In this document: in pieces, positions 1 through 6,866 of the stretch
Layout: every line of letters begins with the position of its first letter
Numbering within the stretch: the first letter of the stretch is position 1
Source of the DNA: Bacillota bacterium
GTDB taxonomy: Bacteria; Bacillota; Clostridia; Tissierellales; Sedimentibacteraceae
Length of the DNA: 14,267 bases
Reading direction: 5' to 3'
Assembly (NCBI GenBank): GCA_023416855.1
Contig: JAEZGU010000159.1
Span: forward strand, 1 to 14,267
Position numbers and translations under genes: made by a program
The notes under the pieces: model-generated
Told to the model about the DNA's origin: nothing
Seen by the model: the letters and a program-made list of their open reading frames with translations, nothing else
Databases searched by the model: none

Positions 1-1578
1 GTATCAGGTGGTATCGGAAGTGCATTAGGAGGAGCTGAGGACAGTTCTTCAAATGTTGAGCTTTTAATGTTGGAAAAAAGCATTCCGCTAGATACTCTTA
101 GCTTGGATCCAATAGATCTTGGTTTTGCACCTGTTACCGGAGACGGTAAGACTGGTTATAGTGCAATTATAACAACGCCAAATGAAGTTGTTGTAGGACA
201 GAATACTCTGCAGAATTTTAAAAATATTTATGAAATAAGAGCTGAATTTAAAATTCCGGGAGAAATATATACTCATACAGTGACACTTGCTGAAGGTCAA
301 AAGTTAGAAAACCTACTTTTAACCATATGCATAAATCTCCCTGATTTACCTAAAAAAGCAGCATCTGCACTTCGTGAAGCATCGTCAAAGATGCAGGATT
401 CAGCTAAAAATCCAGAACCATTTACAATTGCAAAATGGTATAACCGAAACATTTTGTTCAATTTGATTTCTGGTCAAACAATGTTTGATACTGATTTTAC
501 ACAAGACACTAACTTAGTTCTTGGTCGTTTAAATAGGCCTCGATGTATAGTTATATCCTCAGAGCTTGACAGCAAGGGTGATCTCACTACATGGGTTAAT
601 TTGCTTCAGCCTTTTAATGAAATTCACTCAGGTGATGACGACCTTAATAAGGCGTATTCTTTATTAAATGGGTTTTATCAGTCAAATCTTGAATCATGGC
701 TGCTACCTGATGGCCTTGGAACAGGATATTTGGATGTGTGGTTAAATGCACCAAAGGGCACTGAAATATTTGCAATTCCAGTAATTAGTGAAGGTAGAGA
801 TTTTATGGCAGAAGAACTTGAAAAAGAAAATATTTATCCGAAAACTCTATTGAAAGCAGTAAAGGAGAATAAAAAGCATTTGTTTGTGCAATCAAAACCA
901 ACACTTATATCAGGTAAGGAGCGTTATGCATGGTTAGAAATGGACCCAAGCAGCTATGAAGTTATATCGGTATTTGACAACGGGTATCACGGTGCAGATT
1001 ATTTTATAAACACATCATTTTTAAAAGAAGGAACGATAGAGTTTATTAAAGGAACATGGCTTGGTATTAATGTATCAGTATGGTCTGTATCCTTTATGAG
1101 CTTAAAAACTCAAGATGTAGCAAAAATAGTTGCTCAAGGTAAAGTATTTGCGCTCAGTGTAGGTAAAACACTTGCTGAATTTTTAGGAGATATAAATTCA
1201 ATTAATAGTATATCTAAGAAACTTAAAGAGGCTGAGGAATTTGTAGATAATTTGAACGAGGAATTAAATGATCTTAATGATGGTACAGGTGATGGAGCTG
1301 AGGTTGATCGAAAAGAGCTATCGGATAAAGCCTTGGACAAAATAATTGACCAACTTCCTAAAGTCAAGCTATTTGGCGTAGATGTAAATAGTACAGTTGC
1401 CAACGGCTTTAGTGGATTTTCTAATGGTTATAACGCAGCGGTTGATGCATACTTCCATCAGTTTAGCGGTTCTAATAAAAACTTAGAAATAGAAAAGAAG
1501 AAAAAGGAAGGTGAGGGAAATAAGGAAGGTAATGAGAGCCAGTCAGAAAAGCCTTCTATCCCTGAATATCAAGATTAG
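1..1578 (+). CDS. Unrecognised protein, 5'-truncated by the window edge
   Basis: The reading frame is already open at base 1 and runs to a TAG stop at 1576-1578, giving at least 525 residues. The first in-frame ATG (67) has no Shine-Dalgarno sequence, and the codons before it read as an ordinary Gly/Ser-rich stretch (VSGGIGSALGGAEDSSS), so the true start most likely lies upstream of the window. I do not recognise a family. Visible traits are a soluble-looking mixed alpha/beta body, a segment YAWLEMDPSSYEVISVFDNG near nt 925-985, a moderately hydrophobic stretch around nt 1050-1110, a helical Lys/Glu/Asp-rich part (nt 1200-1300), and a low-complexity charged tail (KKKKEGEGNKEGNESQ) before the stop. 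No transmembrane anchor or sorting motif is evident at the C-terminus. By eye it is somewhat less AT-rich than its neighbours. It is followed by its own terminator and so is not part of the cob operon. A secreted or surface protein is possible but unproven, because the N-terminus is missing. Confidence 0.8.
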   Translation, partial: VSGGIGSALGGAEDSSSNVELLMLEKSIPLDTLSLDPIDLGFAPVTGDGKTGYSAIITTPNEVVVGQNTLQNFKNIYEIRAEFKIPGEIYTHTVTLAEGQKLENLLLTICINLPDLPKKAASALREASSKMQDSAKNPEPFTIAKWYNRNILFNLISGQTMFDTDFTQDTNLVLGRLNRPRCIVISSELDSKGDLTTWVNLLQPFNEIHSGDDDLNKAYSLLNGFYQSNLESWLLPDGLGTGYLDVWLNAPKGTEIFAIPVISEGRDFMAEELEKENIYPKTLLKAVKENKKHLFVQSKPTLISGKERYAWLEMDPSSYEVISVFDNGYHGADYFINTSFLKEGTIEFIKGTWLGINVSVWSVSFMSLKTQDVAKIVAQGKVFALSVGKTLAEFLGDINSINSISKKLKEAEEFVDNLNEELNDLNDGTGDGAEVDRKELSDKALDKIIDQLPKVKLFGVDVNSTVANGFSGFSNGYNAAVDAYFHQFSGSNKNLEIEKKKKEGEGNKEGNESQSEKPSIPEYQD

Positions 1579-1598
1579 TCAGTGAGAGGACTGTACAC

Positions 1599-1640
1599 AA
1601 AGAAGCTGAGCTTTAGAACGATGCTCAGCTTCTTTGATTG
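1599..1640 (+). terminator. Intrinsic terminator after the first gene
   Basis: A perfect 13-bp stem, AAAGAAGCTGAGC (1599-1611) with GCTCAGCTTCTTT (1623-1635), encloses an 11-nt loop. An AT-rich stretch with T runs follows (to about 1672). It lies 20 nt after the stop of the left-edge gene and separates it from the cob operon. The A-rich left flank means it could also act on the minus strand. Confidence 0.85.
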
Positions 1641-1691
1641 ATTTAATAATAAATTTTACTTTTATTTTTTATTTAACAGTGATATACTACA

Positions 1692-1757
1692 TATATCATA
1701 CCATCGCCTCGGCAATGCAAGCTTAGCTTGCGCTGCACTCGGCTCAGATATGATATA
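1692..1757. repeat. Short imperfect inverted-repeat element (66 bp)
   Basis: The outer arms TATATCATA (1692-1700) and TATGATATA (1749-1757) are perfect 9-bp inverted repeats. An inner stem pairs GCAATGCAAGC (1712-1722) with GCTTGCGCTGC (1726-1736), with one mismatch and one G-T wobble, around a near-zero loop. CTCGGC occurs as a direct repeat on both sides (1708-1713 and 1738-1743). The core is clearly richer in G+C than the surrounding DNA. It resembles a small non-coding dispersed (MITE-like) repeat, but there is only one copy in the window, so that class is inferred. Confidence 0.5.
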
Positions 1758-1759
1758 AT
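1751..1759 (+). promoter_or_regulatory. Extended -10 promoter for cobUSC
   Basis: TGATATAAT is a perfect extended -10 (TGn followed by TATAAT at 1754-1759). No good -35 hexamer sits 16-18 bp upstream, as is common for extended -10 promoters. It overlaps the right arm of the inverted repeat and lies 39 nt before the cobU start. I see no cobalamin riboswitch hallmarks in the short leader. Confidence 0.5.
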
Positions 1760-1798
1760 ATACAAGGTTATGGTAAATAATTAGCAAATGGTGATAGT

Positions 1799-2392
1799 AT
1801 GAGTTTAACTTTTATAGTAGGCGGAGCAAGAAGCGGAAAAAGTACATATGCAGAATTAAAAGCAAAAGAATATGGCGACAAAGTGTTGTATCTTGCAACT
1901 GCAGTAGTTACTGATGAAGCTATGGCTGAAAGAGTAAAAAAACATAGAGAACAACGTCCTAATACATGGAGTACAATAGAAATGTACTCAAATTTTTATA
2001 GACTGATTGAATATAAAGAATTTGTAGACAATGAAGTTGTGTTAGTAGATTGTATGACTACTTTAATAGGAAACTATATGTTTGACAGTAAAATTAATTT
2101 TGACACATGTAATCCTGAAGAAGTAGACAGTTTAGAAAAAAATATAACTAATGAAATTTTCTCATTAATAAATGTTTGTAAGAATAATAATAAAAGGTTA
2201 ATAATTGTTTCAAATGAAACAGGTATGGGTGTTGTACCCCCTTACTATATGGGAAATTATTTCAGAGATATTAGTGGTAGGATAAACCAAAAAATCACTT
2301 TATCAGCAGATTTTATGTATTTTGTTTTATCAGGAATACCTATAAAGCTTAAGCACAAAGGGGAAATGATAAATTGGCAAAAGGATTTCTAA
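1799..2392 (+). CDS. cobU: Adenosylcobinamide kinase / adenosylcobinamide-phosphate guanylyltransferase
   Basis: This bifunctional cytoplasmic enzyme phosphorylates adenosylcobinamide and then transfers GMP from GTP to give adenosylcobinamide-GDP, the substrate of CobS. The 197 residues show the family P-loop GGARSGKS (8-15), the YLATA segment (31-35), and a basic KKHREQRP stretch (47-54) whose H49 matches the region of the guanylylated histidine in Salmonella CobU. The hallmark VSNETGMGVVP (138-147) is followed by FRDISGRINQ (155-164). Length is normal for the family (about 180-200). The ATG start has only a weak ribosome binding site (GGTGAT, 1790-1795), but the protein aligns from its first residues. 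It is the first gene of cobU-cobS-cobC. The last 19 nt overlap cobS, which suggests translational coupling. Confidence 0.95.
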   Translation: MSLTFIVGGARSGKSTYAELKAKEYGDKVLYLATAVVTDEAMAERVKKHREQRPNTWSTIEMYSNFYRLIEYKEFVDNEVVLVDCMTTLIGNYMFDSKINFDTCNPEEVDSLEKNITNEIFSLINVCKNNNKRLIIVSNETGMGVVPPYYMGNYFRDISGRINQKITLSADFMYFVLSGIPIKLKHKGEMINWQKDF

Positions 2393-3108
2393 TTCTTATA
2401 TCTTTTTTTACGAGGATACCTGTTGGTAATAAAATTGAATATGATGAAGATAGTTATTTAAAGAGCCTATGCCTATATTCACTTATGGGTGCTGTAATAG
2501 GACTTTTTTTAGCAATAGTATATTTAATTTTTAACAATATTTATATACCGCTGATAAAAGGCCTCATTTTAACTATAGGATATATAATTATAACTGGTGG
2601 TATACATTTGGACGGCACCGCTGATACATCAGACGGTATATATTCCGGTAGAACAGGGGAGCGCATATTTGAAATAATGAGCGATTCTCACATAGGCACA
2701 TTTGGTGTATTGAGTCTAATTATTGTTGTATTTTCTCAGATAATTTTATTTTCTTATGCAAATATCTACACTGTATTCATGATGCCTGTTGTTGGACGTT
2801 TAAGTGTTATTATAACATCATGGAATAAAAAATATGCTAAGAGTACAAAAGGAATGGGTACACTATTTATTGAATCAATTAATAAAAATGTAGTAATAAT
2901 AAACATATTAATTGTTTTGTTATTTATAATATTAATACCTTATAAATTGGTATATTTAACTTCAATATTTGCAACATTAATGGTATCCTATTTTGTATCA
3001 TGTAAAATTGAAGATAAAATAGGCGGCATGACAGGTGATACGTGTGGTTTTATATTAGAAATAAGCCAAATAATATTTATGTTGTTAACACTTTTTATAA
3101 AGGGATAA
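2374..3108 (+). CDS. cobS: Adenosylcobinamide-GDP ribazoletransferase (cobalamin synthase)
   Basis: CobS is an integral membrane enzyme that joins adenosylcobinamide-GDP to alpha-ribazole (or its 5'-phosphate), completing the lower ligand loop of adenosylcobalamin. The 244 residues open with the family pattern FFTRIPV (11-17). They carry the Asp-rich catalytic motif GGIHLDGTADTSDGIYSGR (75-93), which is expected to bind Mg2+, and end with GGMTGDTCG (217-225). Several hydrophobic segments (about 35-53, 61-75, 110-128, 172-190, 195-208, 226-242) fit the expected polytopic membrane protein. The start is a TTG inside the end of cobU, preceded by a GGGGAA-type site at 2360-2365. No in-frame ATG lies nearby that would keep the conserved N-terminus. 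cobC begins 2 nt after its stop. Confidence 0.95.
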   Translation: MAKGFLILISFFTRIPVGNKIEYDEDSYLKSLCLYSLMGAVIGLFLAIVYLIFNNIYIPLIKGLILTIGYIIITGGIHLDGTADTSDGIYSGRTGERIFEIMSDSHIGTFGVLSLIIVVFSQIILFSYANIYTVFMMPVVGRLSVIITSWNKKYAKSTKGMGTLFIESINKNVVIINILIVLLFIILIPYKLVYLTSIFATLMVSYFVSCKIEDKIGGMTGDTCGFILEISQIIFMLLTLFIKG

Positions 3109-3110
3109 TT

Positions 3111-3695
3111 ATGATATACTTAGTTCGTCATGGTGAATCAGAAGCAAATTTACAAAATCGATTTAGCGGTATAACTGATGTTGAACTTTCAGAAAAAGGC
3201 ATTCAACAAGCTTATGAGACAGGAAACATTTTAAAACCATATAAAATAGATTATATATATTCAAGCCCTTTAAAAAGAGCTAAGGATACAGCTAAAATAA
3301 TTAGCAAAGTAAATAATATTAATGAAAAAGATATAATTATAGAAAATTGTTTAATTGAAGTTAATTTTGGGATTTTTGAAAACATGACGTGGCATGAAAT
3401 AAGAGAAAGTCATAGAGAAGAATCAGAAAGTTGGATACTTAATAAAAATAAATACAGATTTCCTGAAGGGGAGTCCTACGATGATATAAAAGATAGAGTT
3501 TCTGTTTTCACAAATAAAATACAGAAAAATTCATTGATAGTTACACATTTTGGAGTAATTCAATCGATACTTTTATATTTAAATATTGCAGATGATACTA
3601 ATTTGTGGGATTATAAGATAGGAAATTGTGATGTATTAATTTTAGATGATAAAAAAAGTAAAATTGACAAAATAATTAGGAATAGTTTAAACTAA
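3111..3695 (+). CDS. cobC: Histidine phosphatase family protein, probable alpha-ribazole phosphatase
   Basis: In this context the enzyme probably removes phosphate from alpha-ribazole-5'-phosphate or from adenosylcobalamin-5'-phosphate, the last step beside CobS. The 194 residues show the phosphoglycerate-mutase-like signature LVRHGES (4-10) with the phospho-accepting H7, then SSPLKRAKDTA (51-61), the acidic E83 in LIEVNFGIFE, FPEGES (117-122) and the second catalytic histidine H146 in VTHFGVIQS. The ATG at 3111 was chosen because AAAGG (3100-3104) sits 6 nt upstream and the conserved core begins at residue 3. A longer reading from 3042 lies wholly inside cobS. The fold is shared with many phosphatases, so the assignment rests on the cobU-cobS neighbours. 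Confidence 0.85.
   Translation: MIYLVRHGESEANLQNRFSGITDVELSEKGIQQAYETGNILKPYKIDYIYSSPLKRAKDTAKIISKVNNINEKDIIIENCLIEVNFGIFENMTWHEIRESHREESESWILNKNKYRFPEGESYDDIKDRVSVFTNKIQKNSLIVTHFGVIQSILLYLNIADDTNLWDYKIGNCDVLILDDKKSKIDKIIRNSLN
3664..3693 (+). promoter_or_regulatory. Possible promoter for ackA
   Basis: A perfect -35 TTGACA (3664-3669) is followed after 18 bp by a moderate -10, TAAACT (3688-3693). It overlaps the end of cobC and would start transcription just before the palindrome at 3701-3719. The poor -10 and the AT-rich background keep this tentative. Confidence 0.3.
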
Positions 3696-3700
3696 GTCTT

Positions 3701-3719
3701 TAAAATCTTTAAGATTTTA
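3701..3719. repeat. Perfect 19-bp palindrome before ackA
   Basis: TAAAATCTTTAAGATTTTA has 9-bp arms around a single central T. It lies between cobC and the ackA ribosome binding site. It could be a weak hairpin that attenuates read-through from cobC, or an operator. The stem is almost all A-T, and the following TATATATTTATA is not a clean T tract. Confidence 0.45.
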
Positions 3720-3748
3720 TATATATTTATAAACTTTGGAGGAGAAAT

Positions 3749-4945
3749 ATGAATGTACTAGTAATAAACTGCGGAAGTTCATCGTTAAAATACCAGTTTA
3801 TCAACATGAACGATGAAAGTGTTTTAGCTAAAGGTCTTGTTGAAAGAATAGGTATTGAAGGAAGTGTTTTGAAACACGAAAAAACAGGTCAAGACAAAGT
3901 AGTAATTAAAGAAGTTATGAACAATCACAAGGATGCTATTAACCTTGTATTAAAAGCTTTAGTTGATGAAAATCATGGCGCTGTCAAAGATTTAAGTGAA
4001 GTTGATGCAGTTGGACACAGAGTAGTTCATGGTGGAGAAAAATTTGCTGGCTCAGTTATGATAACTGAAGAAGTTATAAATGCCATGAAGGATTGTATTG
4101 ATCTTGCACCATTACATAACCCACCTAATATCATTGGTATAGAAGCTTGTCAAGAATTGTTGCCAAATGTTCCAATGGTAGGAGTATTTGATACAGCTTT
4201 TCATCAAACAATGCCTGCAGAAGCATACATATATCCGCTACCTTATGAATTATATGAAGAAATGGGAATTAGAAGATATGGATTCCATGGAACTTCACAC
4301 AAATATGTTTCAGAAAGAGTTGGACAGTTGCTTGGCAAAAGTTTAGAAGGAACTAAAATAATTACTTGCCATTTAGGAAACGGAGCAAGCGTAACAGCTA
4401 TAAAAGATGGAAAATCTTTTGATACAAGTATGGGTATGACTCCACTTGAAGGTCTTGCAATGGGAACAAGATGTGGTGATATAGACCCCGCAATAGTTAC
4501 TTTTTTAATGAACAAGAAAAACATGACAGCAGAAGAAGTTGATAATCTAATGAACAAAAAATCCGGTGTATTAGGAATCTCTGGAGTATCAAGTGACTTT
4601 AGAGATATTGAAGAAGCAGCAGAGCAAGGAAATAAAAGAGCGCAGCTTGCTTTAGATAAATTTGCTTACGTTGTTAGAAAATATATCGGTTCATATGCAG
4701 CAGCAATGGGTGGATTGGATGTATTAATATTTACTGCTGGTCTTGGTGAAAATTCTGCTCCTGCAAGATGTCAAATTTGTGAGGGTTTAGAATTCCTTGG
4801 AGTAAAAGTAGATTTAACGAAAAACAATGTTAGAGGTAAAGAGGTAGACGTATCTGCTGAAGATTCAAAAGTAAAAGTATTTGTTATACCTACTAATGAA
4901 GAGTTAATGATAGCAAGAGATACAAAGATGCTTACAAGCAAATAA
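3749..4945 (+). CDS. ackA: Acetate kinase
   Basis: AckA interconverts acetyl phosphate and acetate with ADP/ATP and is the ATP-yielding last step of acetate fermentation in anaerobes. The 398 residues are full length. Residues matching the active site of the well-studied Methanosarcina enzyme fall at the same numbers: N7 (in VINCGSSSLK), R91 (GHRVVHGG), D148 (VFDTAFHQ), H180 (RYGFHGTSH), R241 (GTRCGDIDP) and E384 (TNEELMIARDT). The nucleotide-binding CHLGNGAS (207-214) and FTAGLGENS (328-336) are intact. The residue after R241 is Cys where many homologues have Ser. The start follows a strong GGAGGAG site (3738-3744). The usual partner pta is not next to it; cobC lies upstream instead. Downstream, the DUF177 gene has its own promoter. 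Confidence 0.98.
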   Translation: MNVLVINCGSSSLKYQFINMNDESVLAKGLVERIGIEGSVLKHEKTGQDKVVIKEVMNNHKDAINLVLKALVDENHGAVKDLSEVDAVGHRVVHGGEKFAGSVMITEEVINAMKDCIDLAPLHNPPNIIGIEACQELLPNVPMVGVFDTAFHQTMPAEAYIYPLPYELYEEMGIRRYGFHGTSHKYVSERVGQLLGKSLEGTKIITCHLGNGASVTAIKDGKSFDTSMGMTPLEGLAMGTRCGDIDPAIVTFLMNKKNMTAEEVDNLMNKKSGVLGISGVSSDFRDIEEAAEQGNKRAQLALDKFAYVVRKYIGSYAAAMGGLDVLIFTAGLGENSAPARCQICEGLEFLGVKVDLTKNNVRGKEVDVSAEDSKVKVFVIPTNEELMIARDTKMLTSK

Positions 4946-4962
4946 ACTGTAAAATAAATTGC

Positions 4963-4991
4963 TTGACAAAATATTTCTTTTCTCATATAAT
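4963..4991 (+). promoter_or_regulatory. Consensus sigma-A promoter of the DUF177-rpmF operon
   Basis: A perfect -35 TTGACA (4963-4968) and a perfect -10 TATAAT (4986-4991) are separated by the ideal 17 bp. The expected transcription start is about 4997-4999, giving a leader of roughly 20 nt before the ATG at 5020. It sits 17 nt after the ackA stop and shows that this operon is not dependent on ackA read-through. Confidence 0.9.
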
Positions 4992-5019
4992 TAACTCTGC
5001 GAATAAAAAGGGTGGTATT

Positions 5020-5523
5020 ATGTTAATTAAATTAAACAAATTTTTATCATCTGATCAGATTTCTTATAAAGTAAATGAGAATTTTGTTATAGATGATGAG
5101 GATTTTTTATTAAAAACACATCTTGATAAAAACATTACATTTATAGGCGATTTTTATAAGGTGGACGAGAGTGTTATTTTAAATGGCACTGTTGAATATA
5201 CTGTTATAGATAAATGTGCAAGATGTTTAGATGAGTTTAACAATAAGGTTGAAACGAAATTTGAAGCTTATGTAGTTAAACAATTAGATGAAGAAAGTGA
5301 ATCTGATGAAATTCAATTAAAGATTACAGACGGATGTGTTGATTTACAGGAAACCATTAAGCAAATAATTTATTTGTCAATGCCTATGAAGTCATTGTGC
5401 AAAAAAGATTGCAAAGGCATATGCCCCAATTGCGGAGTTAATTTAAATAGTGAGAAATGTAAATGTGAAGATAATTTAACAGATCCGCGATTTGATAAAT
5501 TAAGAGACCTGTTAAAAAATTAA
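5020..5523 (+). CDS. DUF177 / YceD family zinc-ribbon protein
   Basis: The family (PF02620; YceD in E. coli) is nearly always encoded directly before rpmF, and work in E. coli and plants links it to accumulation of 23S rRNA. The 167 residues carry the first cysteine pair CARC (66-69) and a second cluster with C127, C131, C135 and C138 (CKKDCKGICPNCG), then C147 and C149, probably binding zinc. The family ending DPRFDKLRDLL is intact. The ATG at 5020 is chosen because a GGGTGG site (5010-5015) precedes it and it lies just downstream of the promoter. A longer reading from the TTG at 4963 would start inside the -35 box itself and cannot be on the same transcript. The stop codon overlaps the rpmF ribosome binding site. 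Confidence 0.9.
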   Translation: MLIKLNKFLSSDQISYKVNENFVIDDEDFLLKTHLDKNITFIGDFYKVDESVILNGTVEYTVIDKCARCLDEFNNKVETKFEAYVVKQLDEESESDEIQLKITDGCVDLQETIKQIIYLSMPMKSLCKKDCKGICPNCGVNLNSEKCKCEDNLTDPRFDKLRDLLKN

Positions 5524-5535
5524 GGAGGTGTAACA

Positions 5536-5715
5536 ATGGCAGTACCTAAGAGAAAAACTTCCAAAGCAAGAAGAGATAGAAGAAGATCAGCTAAATCAAG
5601 ATTAACAATTCCAAATGTTATTGAGTGTCCACAATGTCACGAAACAAAGCTTCCTCATAGAGTTTGTGCAGCATGCGGATATTATGACGGCAAGGAAGTT
5701 ATTAGCGTAGAATAA
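5536..5715 (+). CDS. rpmF: 50S ribosomal protein bL32
   Basis: A 59-residue structural protein of the large ribosomal subunit. It begins with the standard MAVPKRKTSKARRDRRRS basic N-terminus, followed by a four-cysteine zinc ribbon, CPQC (31-34) and CAAC (44-47), so this is the zinc-binding C+ form. The end, YYDGKEVISVE, is typical. An excellent AAGGAGGTG site (5522-5530) overlaps the stop of the DUF177 gene and sits 5 nt before the ATG, so the two genes are co-transcribed and likely translationally coupled. A terminator follows 18 nt after the stop, so plsX is a separate unit here. Confidence 0.97.
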   Translation: MAVPKRKTSKARRDRRRSAKSRLTIPNVIECPQCHETKLPHRVCAACGYYDGKEVISVE

Positions 5716-5733
5716 TAGGAATTATTTTATTGT

Positions 5734-5762
5734 AAAAAGTAGTGCAAAAGCACTATTTTTTT
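5734..5762 (+). terminator. Intrinsic terminator after rpmF
   Basis: A 12-bp stem AAAAAGTAGTGC (5734-5745) pairs with GCACTATTTTTT (5750-5761) with one G-T pair, around an AAAA tetraloop. The lower stem and flanks give a run of seven T (5756-5762). Confidence 0.9.
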
Positions 5763-5763
5763 A

Positions 5764-5792
5764 TTGCAAATATAATGTATCTACGTTATACT
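5764..5792 (+). promoter_or_regulatory. Promoter of the plsX-acpP operon
   Basis: TTGCAA (5764-5769) and TATACT (5787-5792) are spaced by 17 bp, directly behind the rpmF terminator. The start would be near 5799, leaving a leader of about 65 nt before plsX. I looked for a FapR-type palindrome here and did not find a convincing one, and no fapR gene precedes plsX. Confidence 0.65.
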
Positions 5793-5862
5793 AATTTTAT
5801 GTGAAAACCTGCACATACTGAAGCTTCTATGCTTTATCAGAATAATTAAAAGAGGTGTAATA

Positions 5863-6861
5863 ATGAAGATCGCTATAGATGCTATGGGAGGAGATAATGC
5901 TCCTGAGCTAATTGTTAAGGGAAGTATACATGCAAGAGATGAATACAATGTGGGTATTTTATTATATGGGAAAGAAAATGAAATTAAAGCTATAGTAGAA
6001 AAGAATACGTCTAATTTTAACAATATAGAAATAATTAATGCTGAAGAAGTTATCACAAATGATGATAAACCTGTAATGGCATTAAGAAGAAAAAAAGATT
6101 CATCATTGGTAAAAGCACTGAATACAGTTAAAGAAAAGCAAGCTGAAGCGATAGTGTCAGCAGGAAGTACCGGAGCTTTACTAGGCGGGGCTACTTTAAT
6201 TGTGGGTCGTATAAACGGTATAGAGAGACCTGCTTTAGGAGCGTTGATACCTACAATGTACGGTGGATTCACTTTATTAATTGATTCAGGAGCAAATGTT
6301 GATTCTAAACCTGAGTTTTTATATGATTTTGCTATTATGGGAGATATTTATTTAAAACAGGTGTTAAACATTGAGTCTCCAAGAATAGCATTAGCAAACA
6401 TTGGTTCAGAAAAAGCAAAAGGTGACAAGTTAACTGTTGATACATATGGTTTATTAGAAAACACTTCATTACCTTTAAATTTCATAGGAAATATGGAAGC
6501 AAGGGACATACTTCAAGGGAAAGCGGATATAATAGTTTGTGACGGTTTTGTTGGAAATATGATATTGAAAACTCTTGAAGGCGCTGTATTAGAATTGATG
6601 AAGGGATTAAAAACTGCACTATTATCATCCACAAGATCAAAAGTTGGCGCTGCATTAATTAAACCTGCTTTAAAAGATTTTAAAAATAAATTTGACTATT
6701 CTGAACATGGTGGAGCCCCAATACTTGGTGTTAAAGAAATAGTAATTAAAGCTCATGGTAGCTCAGATGAAATAGCATTTAAAAATGCTATACGTCAAGC
6801 TAAAATATGTTATGAAAACAATGTAAATGGATTAATTCAAGAAAGCATTATGAGGAGGTGA
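5863..6861 (+). CDS. plsX: Phosphate acyltransferase
   Basis: PlsX converts acyl-ACP to acyl-phosphate, the acyl donor that PlsY uses to make lysophosphatidic acid. It is a peripheral membrane enzyme starting phospholipid synthesis. The 332 residues are full length, with the N-terminal MKIAIDAMGGDNAP, the SAGSTGALLGGA segment (nt about 6157-6192), IERPALGALIPT, LIDSGANVDSKPE, ANIGSEKAKGD, VCDGFVGNMILKT and the C-terminal HGGAPILGV and AHGSSDEIA, all typical of the family. The ATG has an AGAGGTG site (5851-5857). Its stop codon lies within the acpP ribosome binding region, so the two are coupled. The neighbour acpP supplies the carrier that holds its substrate. Confidence 0.97.
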   Translation: MKIAIDAMGGDNAPELIVKGSIHARDEYNVGILLYGKENEIKAIVEKNTSNFNNIEIINAEEVITNDDKPVMALRRKKDSSLVKALNTVKEKQAEAIVSAGSTGALLGGATLIVGRINGIERPALGALIPTMYGGFTLLIDSGANVDSKPEFLYDFAIMGDIYLKQVLNIESPRIALANIGSEKAKGDKLTVDTYGLLENTSLPLNFIGNMEARDILQGKADIIVCDGFVGNMILKTLEGAVLELMKGLKTALLSSTRSKVGAALIKPALKDFKNKFDYSEHGGAPILGVKEIVIKAHGSSDEIAFKNAIRQAKICYENNVNGLIQESIMRR

Positions 6862-6866
6862 TTGAT

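Noticed and set aside
28..41. AGGAGG at the left edge as a ribosome binding site for a start inside the window
   Set aside because: No in-frame ATG, GTG or TTG follows at a useful distance. The next ATG (53) is out of frame, and the bases are simply Gly-Gly-Ala-Glu codons of the open frame.
3042..3110. N-terminal extension of cobC
   Set aside because: The extra 23 residues are encoded wholly within cobS in another frame. The conserved RHG motif starts directly after the ATG at 3111, which has a ribosome binding site.
4243..4557. A 104-codon open frame on the minus strand inside ackA
   Set aside because: It overlaps the most conserved part of acetate kinase and has no family features, so it is a shadow frame.
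5781..6272. A 163-codon open frame on the minus strand opposite plsX
   Set aside because: It lies antisense to a clear plsX coding region, has no recognisable domain and no ribosome binding site, and shows the Ser/Ile-rich make-up of a shadow frame in AT-rich DNA.
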